Part shown: positions 50,005-63,600 of the stretch, piece after piece
Layout: each line of letters starts with the position of its first letter
How positions within the stretch are numbered: the first letter of the stretch is position 1
From: Rhea pennata
Lineage: Eukaryota > Chordata > Aves > Rheiformes > Rheidae
Assembly: GCF_028389875.1 (NCBI RefSeq)
Contig: NC_084702.1
Span: forward strand, 65,445,582-65,509,581
Reading direction: 5' to 3'
DNA: 64,000 nt
Translations under genes and position numbers: made by a program
Notes under the pieces: model-generated
Told to the model about the DNA's origin: nothing
Seen by the model: only the letters and a program-made list of their open reading frames with translations
Database searches by the model: none

Positions 50005-52580
50005 GTTTTTGCTGTAACTGTGGAATGAGTTTCTTTCTCTAGGAATCAGAGAATGAACCATTCACTAAATGGTCGGCATATATTTTATTCTTCTGAAAAA
50101 TAAAACTATAATCTGTTCTTGATTGTGAACAGAATTTGGATAGTTAAGCGAGGCATTAGGGAGAGATTTGTCATTTTAGCAATTTCTATTACCACTGTTA
50201 TTGTATGCATGTCTTACTAGAAGATTTTTTTTCATTAAGTATACATACTAGTAACAGGAAAAGTTTGTCTAGGAATTCTTTGGAGTAGAAGTCATTGCTT
50301 TTCTCTGCATGTAGTGTCTGCAGAGTACATTTGGACTGAATGGCTTACAGCATCATTTTTCAGTTGTCTGGACACAAAAAGCTAAAAAATTAATGTAGTT
50401 TCTTTTAGTTGCAACCCAGTTAAATCACCGTGAGCCACAGATGCAAAATACTCTCTTTAACAGTTATACATGCTACCCCCACCCACCCATCAGTGGCACA
50501 TAGATAGAGTACCAGGATTCTTGTTATATAAAAGGAGAGGGAATCTCATAAGAAAATGTTTTACTGATGCTCACATATAATGCGCATTTTAAATGTCATG
50601 ATATGGGTTACTGGCAAGCAGTGAACAGCTTGGAAAACACAAGATCATTGCTTTATCAGTGTCCATACAGAAGGCTGATTGCTGTCAAACTAGTACCTAC
50701 TCTCTTATCCCCAGATTATTCATTTTTACTTACTGAAAATACATATGCCTAAGAAAGAAAAGAACACATACTAGCCTGAGCCAGTTTCCCGCTACTAACT
50801 CTAGAGCCCCTGATTCTCTCAAACTCACTCAACATTTATATTTTCCATGCTATTATCCTCTAGGAGAGAAGTGTACTTACAGAGCACCCACAGACAAACA
50901 AAAATACAGACAGAATATTACCTCCAGCAGCAAGTATTGGATTAATTTTGATCAGACCTCAGCATTTAGGTAGGATGAACACAATCTGTACAAACCACTT
51001 TTGTGCAAAGCCTTTCATACTGCTCCTTCACTAGACATAACTGCAGTTGTTTTTCTCTTACTGTCTAATCTATAATTTCTGTTCTTGGCAATTTGTGATG
51101 GATTGCAATGTCCTTTTCTCCAGACACGCGCTAATGAGCAGTCAATAACGTTCTTCATTTTAAAAAAATGTTATTTAAAAAGTACTTCCTAAACTATTGC
51201 TGTAATAGTTGCCATTTGAGTTTGAAGCAGCTGATAAATTCATCTCTATATATTTTCTTCCAAGGACTCCTGGTACATCTTCCATAAAGTCTACTAGATT
51301 ATAATTGATTGATTGTATGGGAAGTTTTGGACTCACAGTGCCTGGAAGTGAAGTCCTCACTGTGAGCAGAAACAAGCAACGGTGACATTCCGTAAACTAA
51401 GAAAAATTAATAAAATGGGAAAGAATGTTATTAAAATAATTTTTTTAATAAATATCTACTGAAAACTAATTGAATTTAAGTTACCAGTCTTAGGGTCAGC
51501 CTGTGAGTTGGGGCTGAAAAGAGAAGTGCTACTTGCAATTGCTTAGAAATGGTGAAAATTTCATGAATAACATGATGTTAAATAATGCAAAACTAGTCCA
51601 AGGTTTTGAGCTGAGTAAGCTATTTTTTAGGTAATTTGCAACTGATATTCTCAACAAACTGAACACATTTAAAAAAAGCTTTCCAGCCACATCACCTTTA
51701 CTACTCCACCATCATGTTCATCAGACAGAAATGGCAAATGCAGTGTTACTCTGAACAGTACAGACAACAAATAACTGCTGTAACTTAAAGAGATAGATCC
51801 AAAATAAAACCTTCTTTTCAGTTAAAAAGCACAAACTTATTTTGAGACAGACAGACCATGCAAGCTCTGCAAACCTGATGGTTAGTGAATTCGCTTGGAA
51901 GAGGAGTGGCTTCTACTGGACATAAAAATATAGAAACACGATCATAAATCATATTCCTGAAAAGCAAAAATATATTTGAAAGAAGAATTTTTATTTTACA
52001 ACACTAAAAATTCTGTATGTAATTTTTGGTCTTAAAAGTGTGCATTTTGGATGGGGTGTGTGCATGTGTGTATATGAGTGTGTAATCATTATCATTCAGA
52101 ACGAAAAGAAGGTGATATAGTAATGGAAGTGATACAATGAGAATGGAAAGGAACAGCCCAGATAATCATGGATTTATGTTTAAACCTTCCCTTTCATTAC
52201 TTTAGGGCAAGAATCAGCATTAGCTCTAACAATCACTTATATATCAGCTACTGGTAGAGATTAAATCAACTATCTTAAGAAAGGAAGCTATAAATCTTAT
52301 TAGCCTGATTGAAAGTCAGTGTATATCTGGTGGTTTTAGTGCCTTACATTTTCTATGGATCAGACAAATCATAGAAAATCCAGTGTTTGCTGGTTTACAC
52401 CAATCCCTTGCTGAGCAGTCAGAGTAATTTCTTACTACAAGCAGGTGTGATACAGTAGCAGAAAAGAAATTTAAAATGAAAACAGAAGGAAGGGGGGAAA
52501 AAAAGCATCTGTTACTCCTGAGCTCTAAAATTTATCAGTGTTTTATTTTTGTCATTTAGCTTTGGAGCTGGGCGAGCATG

Positions 52581-52598
52581 CTGGCTGGCTGGCTGGCT
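52581..52598. repeat. (CTGG)n short tandem repeat
   Basis: Four and a half CTGG units. Confidence 0.9.
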
Positions 52599-53222
52599 CA
52601 CTGTAGAAGACTCTGTGAACTTGGGTGATTTGCCATTTTTGCAGTGTTTTATAGAAAAGCCAAAGTCCTAGTCCTACTTCTACTGAAGCTGATGTTAAAA
52701 CTTGACAAGTGCAAGACTTGACCAAAAAGGCAGAGAAGTGATGAGTATCTTCAATATTGAAATGTATATACTGAATAAACGTCAAATATAGCTTGAGGAA
52801 CTTTCATTTTCTTGTGACAGGGTGCATAGCCTGTGCCTCAGAATAATGATTATCCGTGTCTCATGTATCATATATTAGTTGCATGTGTTTGGTTCACATT
52901 AAGAAACATAATCCCAAAGGCTAGTTACTTTTGTTTCTAGCCTGTCATCAAGCTTAGAAATGTACTCTAAGTGTACTGAGGTAGGTGACCTCCATCTATA
53001 AACGTGTAACATCCTTCCTCTGGTCCTACGGGAGGATAAGAAAGTTTGTTAATGAAAGTCTGTGCAGGATTCTGAAACCGTAAGTATGTTATTACTGTTT
53101 AGTGCTTCAGTTGATTACAGCAGTTATGGTCTGCTTGTCAACCGAAATCTTGCTCCCATTCTTTATAACTGATTAATTATGCATCAAGATGAATAAAATG
53201 CAATAAAAATGCAGGAAAATAT

Positions 53223-53244
53223 GATCTAGATTTAGATCTAGATC
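53223..53244. repeat. Perfect 9-bp palindrome, GATCTAGAT arms
   Basis: GATCTAGAT, loop TTAG, ATCTAGATC. AGATCTAGAT words repeat within it, so slippage of a TAGATC unit is an alternative origin. Confidence 0.85.
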
Positions 53245-54699
53245 CGGTACGTCACTCTTTGGGTCTATTTATATTTTTAATTGAATGTATGACCTTGTCA
53301 GATAAGGAAGCCCCTCTTCCTTGCTATTGTTTAAACCTTAACCATTTTGTCTGGATGAAAAATGTTCACTTACAAGTAGATTTCAGAGGGCTCACGGTAT
53401 TGTCATGTAGAAAAGAAAAGAAAAAAAAGAAAAGGCTCATTTCTCTTGCAGACTAGCATGCCCAGACATTGTAGAATGTGATTAATTAACATGTCTTTGG
53501 ATCTTCTGGTACAAAAACCAGAAGAAACAAATCTAATCTTTATCCTTAAAACTGTGAAAACTCAACTCTCATGAAAACAAAACAAAGAAGTGTAAACTGT
53601 ATTTTAAAAACATTCTCCATTACACTTCATGCTGGTACTTCAGCAGACACATATTAATATTAAGCTGTGCATAACTTTGCCACCACCTAAAATGAAACGT
53701 GTTTAAAATGACTACTTCTGATACCAGTAAAAATAGATCACATATTGAAATTTGAAGGTAGATAAATCACTTGAAAAATACTGGAAAATGTATTCATAAT
53801 ATGTAAGATTCAGTTATGTATTACTTCTGGTCTTGTCCTATTAAGCTCGCTACTGTCCTAGCCTTGATCAAACATATATTTTTCTTTAATATTATTGGGA
53901 ATGGAAAAAAAAACCAATATCCCTTCAGCATTGCAGAATAAAAGCAGAAAACAGTATGACAACTATGCTTTCTGTATCTTAATGCTTGTGAAATCCTCTG
54001 TTTTCCTAGAAATTACTACTTTTCATAAGTTTCAGTACAGGTCAGTTTTTAAAAGGATAATTTTGAAAGATTTATTATAAGCAATTAATAAGAATATGGA
54101 ACTCAGTCTTTTCTGATATTCTTTCTGTTCATAGCTTTCAAGGATGCAGTTCTTCATCCATTCATAATGTAGACACACTATTATTAGTTTCCTATAATCC
54201 ATGCTTAATGTTACTAGGTAAACTCTCCATAGATTGCACACTACATTGTGAAATCTGCTCTGACTCTCACTTGCATATCCACCTTTTAAGTTGTGGTATC
54301 AAGAGGTACCAAGAAGAACCAAAACAAGTTCACCGTACTTAAAACACAAAAACTGTCCTTTTAATGTGAATCAATAGCTTTCTGGGAAAGAAACTACTAC
54401 CCCATCAGAGATCTTTCTTAGAATTTTATTCAAATAATCTGAGACAATTCTGACAGAAAGATTCCCAGCTGTTTTAGGAATAATAGAAATACTTGTCTGT
54501 TTCTATGCTTTTTTTTTTCACTTTTATTCTACTGTTCTTCTGTCACACAGATGTATTTAATCTATTTTATTTACATTTGACAGTTATACAGACAAAAATC
54601 CTTCAGTTATTGAAGTTTCCAAGGACAGACAAAAGGAGAGTGAAATAAAAATTCCATGGTTAATGGTCCAGTGCAGAACACATGTGAGGCATGATCAAT

Positions 54700-55410
54700 T
54701 CTCCCAGTGTTTTAAGGGAACAAAGAGTAAGATCAGATGTTTAATGAGTGGTATAATTGGACAGTACAGTTCGTGAGAAGTACTAGGGGAACTACTAAAC
54801 TCTAAGGTGATGCAGCCATGAAAAGGGTTAGTATGATTCTATGATGTATTAGAAAAGATGCTTTGCTGCCTGAGGCAATGGTAACATGTTGTTTGGAATA
54901 ATGTCTAAATTCTGGACACAGTCAAAAAATAGGAATCATGGCAAGGGCAAGTAGTATGAGGACTACAAAGGAGATCCCATCTTGCAATACTAACAAATTG
55001 CTTCTCTAGTTCAGAAATGAGAAGAGTGTTCAAAGAGGAATACCTATTCTGCAGGAAATGTTAACACTGACGCATGCATCTATACCACAGTAGATGATAT
55101 TACATAACTGCATGGGCAGTCCCCAGTGCCAATAGAGTGTCCACATGTGGATCTGGCTTATGAAAAAATTTGCTTTTTGAATCCTGGAAACCAAAGACTA
55201 AAAGGAGATGTAACTATAATTGCATCAGAACTGTTATTATTGCGGAGGATAAAGAGATATTACAGCTAAAAGGCAATACTAGTACAATTATAAATGGTTA
55301 TTAAACTGGAGCTGAATAAGTCTAGTCTGAAGATTAGAACAGGTTTTCTAACCACTAGTGTAGTAGAACCTCTTTCTATGCAAACACTAGAAACAAAAGC
55401 CCTAACTAGT
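54700..55410 (+). mobile_element. Old CR1 fragment, RT thumb region to near 3' end
   Basis: Degenerate translation in mixed frames follows CR1 order: an EKYWGNY block (EKDLGVL in relatives) near 54775, AMKRVSMILWCIRKD near 54818, CLEYCLNSGHSQK at about 54892-54930 (HLEYCVQFW in relatives), RASSMRTTKEI at about 54945, a [13 protein letters not shown] block near 55010, and SKSSLKIRTGFLTTSVVE at 55318-55370, matching the SRFRLDIRNRFLTIRVVEHW segment of an older subfamily. Many stops and indels. The left edge is uncertain and the right edge is set where similarity fades. Confidence 0.65.
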
Positions 55411-55734
55411 TTTTATAAGGATCTTTACTAAATACTTTCCTAAGATTATACAATAAAAGTGCCTACCATAAACAGCATTGGACCTGATGATTTAGGGAGC
55501 TCCCTTCACATCCTAAAGTCTTAATTCCAAGGAAAATAATGTAGATATTATCATGAGGTGAGTATTACAGAACTCTAAATAGGTAAATCCTATAATTTAT
55601 TTTATTCTAGTCTCTTTTCCAGGTAAATCTGGCCAAAGGGTAAAGCCATTGTTTTTAATTATTCAAATTCTTGAAATTCAAACCCACTGTAGTTCTGTAA
55701 ACCTTTGAGCTCTAGGATATCATCTACAGTGCCT

Positions 55735-56345
55735 TTTTGAACAGGAGTCAGCAATGTACCCTTGTAGTGACAGACTACCACACGCTGGGCTCCATCTACA
55801 AAAGTCTCATCGTCAGCTCAAGGGCTGTGATAATTACCCTGTGTTCAGCACTCAGGAAGATGCACCTGGATTACACTGTCTACTCAGAAATTCTTTGCTA
55901 CAAAACAGAAATGACAAACTGGAGCAAAAGGCTACCAAGATGGCTTAGGAGCTGGAATACATGACTCACAAGGAGATGCTGAAGAAGCTGGATGGGGGAC
56001 CTCACTGCAGTCTAACACTACCTGCTGGGAAATTCTAGAGACAGTGGGCCAGAGTCTACTCACACGTGCACAGCAAAAGGGCAAGTGGCAATAATCACAA
56101 GTTGCAGCAAATAAAATTCTGATAGCCATAAGAAAATAAAAAGCAAAAAAAAAAAAAAAAAAAAAAAAAAAGCAATGAGTTTGGCCAAGCACTGGAACAG
56201 GTTAGCTACGGAGATTCTGGAATCTCCATCCTTTGAGATTTTCAAAATTAGGAGGAACAAGGCCATGAGCAACCTGATCTAATTTTGGAGTTATCCCTAC
56301 TTTGAGGAGAAGGTTACAACAGAAGTCTCATCCAACCTAATTTTT
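55735..56345 (+). mobile_element. Second old CR1 fragment, tandem to the first
   Basis: It begins again at an earlier point of the RT: NRSQQCTLVV (NMSQQCAL in relatives) at 55737, an SSRAVIITL block ([11 protein letters not shown]) near 55815, then KATKMA at 55930, EMLKKLDG at 55973, and after a long A run AKHWNRLATEILESPSFEIF at 56183-56243. It finishes in a tail with GAGAAGGTTACAACAGAAGT and a TCATCCAACCTAATTTTTTC terminus at about 56345. Because it restarts upstream of where the first fragment ended, the two are separate insertions or a duplication. A KSIGPDD-like relic at 55470-55490 may belong to the same copy. Confidence 0.8.
56145..56171. repeat. Poly(A) run, 27 nt, internal to a CR1 fragment
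   Basis: The run sits where relatives encode the KFCLNMRKNFF region, which is naturally A-rich. CR1 sequence continues on both sides, so the run expanded in situ and is not a retrotransposon tail. Confidence 0.85.
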
Positions 56346-57236
56346 TCTTTTTCTCATAGGGAAGACTTTATTCCTAAAATAACTTACACTACGATTTTTA
56401 AAAATACAAGTGTGTTTCAGTTTCAGATGCCTAACTTGAAACACTTAACAGTATTTCTAGGTACACACTCAAATCGCCACTTTTGCAAAGCTTACCTTCT
56501 GCACATTAGTTCTCAATTTTCAGTCTGCTGAGTCTGCTGTCTTCTTCCAAATAATTCAGCTGACAGGAATGCAGTTGTAGAACTTTGTAGTTCAGTTTGA
56601 TGAGATTGCACAAAATAAACTTTTTGGTGATTAGAAGATGGTTTATCTTCTTAGATGGTGTTTATAATCCCTTTAAAAGTTAAAAAAATGCTCAGTTTCC
56701 ACATTACAGGTTGGTATACAAGGCATCTGCTAAAGTGCTTTGAATACTAATAACTTATTAAACATCTGTATTATGTTAACTCCTTGCCGTGTTAGGTATT
56801 ATAGTATTTGCATCAAAAAAAAATCTTAATTTGTTAAAAAACTGAGCTAGTTCATTTTGCCAGAAAGGAAGGTTATTCACTAGCACCTATTTTTCTATGA
56901 GTACATTGTTAAACTTCTGCCACAAAACTTAAGAAAGGATTTGCATTATTTGTTTGCCCCCATTCCTCTCAGGTTATGGCAGAACCATTCTAATGACTTA
57001 GTCTTCCATCTTGTAATGATACTTCTGAAAATAACTTATTTTTGTTTTGAGAAGGATTAAGATTGCACAAAATACTAGATATCGATAATAGATCATATTA
57101 AAAAAAGAGTGCATCCAGATTCTCCAAAATGTTGTGACTATATCTGCCATTACTGGGTTATGTAATGACCCAGTACTCTCCATACTATCAGTAAATCACA
57201 TTAACTTGATTATTTTTTCTCAAGAAAAGTCTAAAG

Positions 57237-57285
57237 CCTATTGAAGTCAGTCTTCCATTAACTTTTATGGAAGTCAAGATCGGAT
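57237..57285. repeat. Possible ancient repeat, second CCATT-ACTT motif copy
   Basis: TTGAAGTCAG (57241-57250) followed by TTCCATTAACTTTTATGG (57253-57270) forms an imperfect inverted pair and resembles the core at 17855-17873. It is followed by a GATCGGATTTTGG-type block often seen beside such motifs. Family unnamed. Confidence 0.4.
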
Positions 57286-60200
57286 TTTGGATGCCTGGTG
57301 AGTACCTTATGCTAGTGTTTTAACATTACTACATTTGCATAACCTTGAGCACACACAAATTAAGGTCAGAATTGGCTCAGTGTGTTTTACCTGTTGCTTT
57401 TCTTTTCTAATTACTCAAAATATTGTAGACCTAGAAAATTGACGTATCATGAGATTTGATTTTGTGAGTTACATAGTAGAGAAATAAATGTGCTATGTCA
57501 AAGTTAAATCACCCTCTGCTATATTCACTATAAAAGCTTGTAGTGTTCTAGGTCCATCAATTTTCCAAGCCCAGGTTCTTCTCAATTTGAGAATGAAAAC
57601 CTAAATGTAAAATGAAAAACTAAAAATGTAAGCAGCATCTGTCCAAAGCTAACAAAAATCCCCCCAAATATATGTACTTTTGCCCCCTTCAGATGGGAAA
57701 TTACTCATTTCCTTTTAACGATATTGCTGGCATTTCTCAGGAAAGTGTGTTATCTCATAAATATACCTTATTTCTCTTTTTTGGTCAAGTTGATATTTAA
57801 TTACTTGTGAGCAGTGATTTAGGCAGGTAAGGTGTTTCACTAATGAAAGTGCCAAAAAATTTAAGTCCTTAAAAATTATGTGATAGCTGAAAAAAAGTGA
57901 ATACAAGTGCTGCCTAAACTGCAGTCTTTGATCCTTAATGTAACAATGATATGTGCAAGTCCTTTTTGTAAGTCTAATCTTTGGCACCAAGACACCTTTG
58001 AAAAACTCTTTTCTTAATTGCTTCTTTGGTACTTAAATGCCTTTATAAATCCGTCCCTCGGGCTCTTATCACAAGTGAAAAATCCATCAGGTGGTGGGCA
58101 TGTAATTGTTACAGTTGCCTAGCCTTAATTTTTATTATAAGAATTGTTCTTAAGTGTCTTTAAAAGAAGGAATAAATTTGCCTTTCCTAGATTTCCTATG
58201 AAATTTAGATATATCTACCCATTTCTATCCACTGACTCTTCCTGCTTGCTCATATTCACATACTTTGGATGCTGCTACTGGGCTTGATTGATATAAATTT
58301 GAAGCTTCAAGTTCTCAGGTCTTATTTAATATATAAATAAAACGAGTAGATTTACTTAAGATTTATTTTCTGTCTTTAGTAGAGTTACTAATAGTTTACA
58401 ATAAGGAGAAGAATCACTTCACTATTGAATATTTTAAAGTTTTAATAACTTTGAATAAAGCATACATTACTATATGCAAAAAAGCATCAAAGGGAAAGTA
58501 ATCTAAAGTAAAAGGAATGATTCATGCAGTTAATAGAACTAAATGGATAACAAGTTGTAGGAATATATTAATATTACACTTCTGAATCAATAAATGAAAG
58601 TGAAAAATAAATGCTACATTCTTGTTGAGTGAAAACATCACTCAGGAATTCACTTTTCTTAATAAATTCCCTAAATATTGGAAAATTTGTGTACAAACTT
58701 GAATTAATCAATTATCACAAAGGAACTACTATGACTGAACATCTACTACAAAGAAAATAAATAAAAATCAGAAATAAAAGAATACATACTCTTCTCCAAA
58801 TAATCTATGTACCATTAGTCCAGCAATTCAAAGTAGATCCTGAGTGTATTAAAGCACCCGGTATCTGTAAATGCCAAGATTGGTATTGACCAATTCCGGA
58901 TCACTGTCTCTGTCTACTTCTCACCATTCTAGAGCAAGAACATTCCATTCTGAACAATATAAGCTCTCACCTGGGCTGCTATGATGCCCAGATGCCCATC
59001 GTCCAGCCATGTCATGTGGCTAGAGGAAGCCCATTCTCCTTTGCCCTCCTAAGATTTCATATGTTAACAACTGTTCTGGAGCATACATTTTGTCCAAACT
59101 TCATTTATGCATCTGAACTTGCTTATTTTTGCAATATCAGGAGCCCAAAAGGTACATGCCACACATATCATGAGCTGCAGCATCAGAAGAATGTTCCCAG
59201 CGTCAAGGAATTCCTGCCTCCTCCCCCACAAATATTTTAAAATTATAGTGCCACCATCACTTGGAAGGCACCCAATTTCCAGTCCAGATAGTCCAGTCCA
59301 GACTGATCTTTGGTTATCTGTGCTACAGTCTTCTTGTTTTTCAGAATTAACTTTCTGACTTAGAGCTTAAATTCCCAAAATAGGAAGCCTACTATCCCAT
59401 ATGGTAAACATCTTGATTAAAAGGGAAGACACCATGATCTTACAAAGCTGTCATGGTTTTTGCATCACTCTAATAACAGCTTAGTATTTTACAATACTCA
59501 AGACTCAATCACCATGAAAATCAAATCTGCTAACACAAGCTCAAGTTTTAACTCAAGACCAAATCAAGAATGAATTTCTGTTTTGCAAAGACCAAATCTG
59601 TGTCCTGGGTGGCAAATCGCAATTTGGTATTCCTAGGATAATATATCCTGATTTTCCTATTTGGCTACTTCAGAATATTCAAGTTAACCTCCACAGATTT
59701 TGACAGCTTAGTATGCAAGGTCACGTCAAATCATGTAGCAATTCTTTTAGCCTAGTTTATAAGTTGCATTGTGGGATTGTTAGGAAACATGCCTAACACT
59801 AAAAATTTATTGTTAATATAATTAAAATCTTAACAGTATAATCAACAAATTATTACTAGTGCAGATATAAATTTTATGGAAAAATAAAAAGAAATAAAGA
59901 ATACTGAAACTAACTAAAGTTTCAATAATTATAAAGTTGCTATACTCTCGCTTGCTAGTATCTATCCCAAGTCTATCACCAGGAGGAGGTTGATGTGGAT
60001 AGTTTCTTCTTCCTCACTCTAGGGTCTAACTGGGTCATTTTTATATCTTTGCTGATATGTTTTTTACAACTTGCTTTTTCTTCATTCTGTAAGTCAACGT
60101 TGCAACTAATTTATTGTATACAGTACATTCTATGTATATTAGATACTCATTCTTCGTTCTCTGTTAGTCCTAAAACCAGTTCTGCACAGCTCCAGCTCTG

Positions 60201-60671
60201 CATTTCTCTTAACTGTCTCCCTGGTTACTTGTAAGTTCTTACAGGTGTAGGGTCTTCAGTCCCAGCCTGTGCCCCATGCTTGTACTTCTCTACATCACAT
60301 CCTCTGTCCCCATTTCTCAAGGTACCATATCAGGCCTGTGTTTCTCCACAATGCATCACTATGTCAGACTAATAAATATCTTGTTCTGCAAAGAATGTAT
60401 TTGTTACTGTCTAAAACCATGATTACACCATACGGAGAAAAGCAATAGTATAATAAATTATGCAGAGTCATCTGGTCATTAGAAAAATTACTGTTACAGC
60501 TAAATCAAGCTCCAAGCAGGTCAAGACAGATTCAGATGAATCAAATCTGACAACTCTTCATCCTGAGGCCTTGCAAACTTGCAGTGGCAACATGGTAGTT
60601 ACTTCATTAAAGAGCCACAGGATGAACAACCACAGTCAAGAACATACAACCCTACCACTGTACAGATGATT

Positions 60672-60690
60672 AAAAAAAAAAAAAAAAAAA
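60672..60690. repeat. Poly(A) run, 19 nt
   Basis: An uninterrupted A run in AT-rich DNA. Confidence 0.9.
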
Positions 60691-63600
60691 CTACCTCTAT
60701 TCTAAAATCTTTTTGAATATGGAATTATATTTTATTAATTTGTTCTACATGACTAAAGTCTTTGCACAATGCCAGTCAAGGTATAAAAGAGATTATGCTG
60801 TACTTCATGAGCTGCAAAATAATATCCTACTATGGAGTAGGATAGCACTTTGCTTACCTGACCAGAGTGGGATGCCATCTGTGAAATACTTATTAAATAA
60901 GACAATGTATGTTAATACTGAAACCATATTCAATAATGAGTCCCACCAGGATATCACATGCACTATCAAAGTTAATTCATATTTAGTACTGACAGTTACA
61001 TAACCAACACTTGCCAGTAGGTCAGCCCTCACAGGCAGTTTATGCAGAGACGTGCAAAAAATTGTATGGATTGGTTCAACATCACTAATTCCTGTTTATA
61101 CACTTCTTCAGAATAAAAGGGGCTTTAGACTGGTTCTGCTTGATCTACTCTGGAAATGAAGTAAAGCCACTTCACATCTGGATGAGAATGTTGCATAGCG
61201 AATTTAATGTCCGTTAATCTCCCTTTTCTCCACATGTTTAGTAAATTGTAACTGGCTTTCCCACATAATCCACTGTTGACAACCCATAGATCAAGTCACT
61301 TATAACTTCAAATTTGAGAGGATGTCAGCAAACACTGCAGCATTCCAGACTTTTACCGTATTTACAAACTGTTAAAAATACGCTAGTGGCTCAACAAGAA
61401 CTTCCTTATTTTCACCTTCACAGGTCATCAAGTCATTTACACATTATTGTACCAGTTAAGGGCATAAATAATGGGATCCTAATTTTCCAGGCATAAATGT
61501 TAACAACATACTGCCTAATCATAACCCACATGGCCCTATGGCTATGGGAGAGCACATTCAGTGGAAACCAAAAGCCTGTTCACTGAGTGATTCAGCAATT
61601 AAACATTAGGTATTCAGTTGTCATAATAAATAGAGCATAGCTTTATAGAGCTAACAGGTGCTGACTTCATCATCTCAAGACTGTGGATTCTAGTTGTTTT
61701 TTTAGTACTGAAGATAACATACTGCCATTCAGTTCTTGGCACTTAGAAGTACCTATTTTCCCCTCTCTTTCTTTCTCTGGCTGCTTGCCCATTGCAGTAA
61801 CAAAAGACATAACTAATTTCTAGATAATGCTAGTGGAAACCACGTATAATGACATTGCAAATCAAGTAGTATATAACTAATCCCTTTTACCTTCACACCT
61901 GAGTTTTGACTGGCTCTTCTGAGTAAAGACTAACCCTTTCATCTGGTATTATGCCATTAGCTGCATTTATAAGACTAGCAACAAACATTAACTATAAAGT
62001 TCAGTAAAAGTAAACAATTACTATAGTCAAACCAGTGTCAGTGACTAGACAGATCTGAAATAGCCGTAAGTGCTCAGTTTGGAAAAGAATCTGAGTTAAA
62101 TACTATACTGCCATAAATAGTAGCTCTCAAATAGCCATTTATTTTGGCCAATTAAATGATTCATTAGGGATTTGGGAGGCAATGATGAATGAAATATCCA
62201 TAGGTGGATACAGCAGAGACTTCATATGTTAAATTATGTAGCCCAGTAGATTTGGGCTTACATATTTACCTACAGCTTCTCTCATACTGCCATCAAAAAT
62301 ACCTTATACTTCAATGCCATACAATAATGAGGTTTCTACTATATTAATGCAGATTGTGTTAAAAAGTAGATAAAGACATTTTCAAGAATGAGAGACTAAA
62401 GAACCTTTTGCCAGGATATCTCAGCAACTACACCAGTGGCTTGGTTTATCCATTAGTAATGAAAGGGCACAGGTTATGAATACTTTACACAAGCAGCAGA
62501 AAAATAATTATTAGATATAACTGCTTCTGTAGTTCACATGGGAATGTACTACTGCTCATGGGCATGCAGTACTTCCCTCTATTGAAAATTCAACAGCAAA
62601 AAGGGCTATCTAAAGGATAATACTCATGCTGACTAACATTAGACAACTCAGGAGGTTAGTCCTGAGTCTTAGACAGTTGCAATAGGTTGATGTCTGGGCA
62701 AAGAGGTAGTGTAAGCACTCCAAATGCCTCCCTGAAGAAGTGCTCTCTTTTCTAGGGAGCTTAAGAAGAGTAACCCCCTACCTTAAGTGGCAAAAGATAG
62801 GCAATCTGAATCCCCCAGTATTGTACAGTATAATCTGGTTCTCTGTCCTCTTTGTCACTGTCCAAAGTGACTCTTTTCCTTTCCTTTATACAGATAGATT
62901 CAGTTTTCATATGGAATCTTATGAGGAAATGAAGTTGCATAGCCTACCGAGCTATGCAAGGTAAAGCTTTGCAATGCAGCAAGCAGATCTTTTTTTTTTC
63001 AAGTAGTTCCCAACTTTGATTACCCACCTTCTTATAGTGTCACAGTCCATGACCTACAGGTCAAACAAGAATGCCCGCTAGATGAAGACAAGGTCTCATT
63101 TCAATAAGTTAGGGTTATCAATAGTGGGAGGTAAAAAACACCTTGCATTAGCTTCACAAAGTGATATTAGCCAGACCAAATAACGGTAAGCAAGTTTACC
63201 CATGTAAGATCTTATGAAAACACTCCATGCTATCAGACATAAGCAAAGACTGCACTAGTGGTGAGTTGTAGTCATGAAGGCCTGAGCCAAATCTTATCTG
63301 TTTCTCCTGCCTGCCATAGAAAATTAGGTGCTGAACAAGAACGAAGTTGGAAGCATTTGCTTCAACTGTGCAGGCTGTGGACAGCTTGTTAGGAATACTA
63401 GTAGATAATGCTCATACATGGTCTATTAAATGCTCAGGAGGAACAGATCCCTGCCACATTTTTGAGCTACAGTTTAAACATATTGTACTAATACTTCTTC
63501 TAAAGTAATGATTCAAGTAAAACACCTGCTCATTTTCCCTAAGATTCTCTAATGTTGCAAATATGGATTTAAATTGGAGGATTGAAAGGGAGCGATTCTT

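Larger units (their letters stand above)
48221..54699. other. Non-coding AT-rich DNA
   Basis: No gene recognised; all frames are under 80 codons. It contains two hairpins and a (CTGG)n repeat, listed separately. Confidence 0.55.

Noticed and set aside
49983..50009. Hairpin followed by T run as a transcription terminator
   Set aside because: Intrinsic terminators are a bacterial signal; everything else in the window is vertebrate-like.
54830..54850. ATTCTATGAT as a CR1 3' terminus
   Set aside because: Flanking sequence continues as CR1 coding region on both sides, so the match is coincidental.
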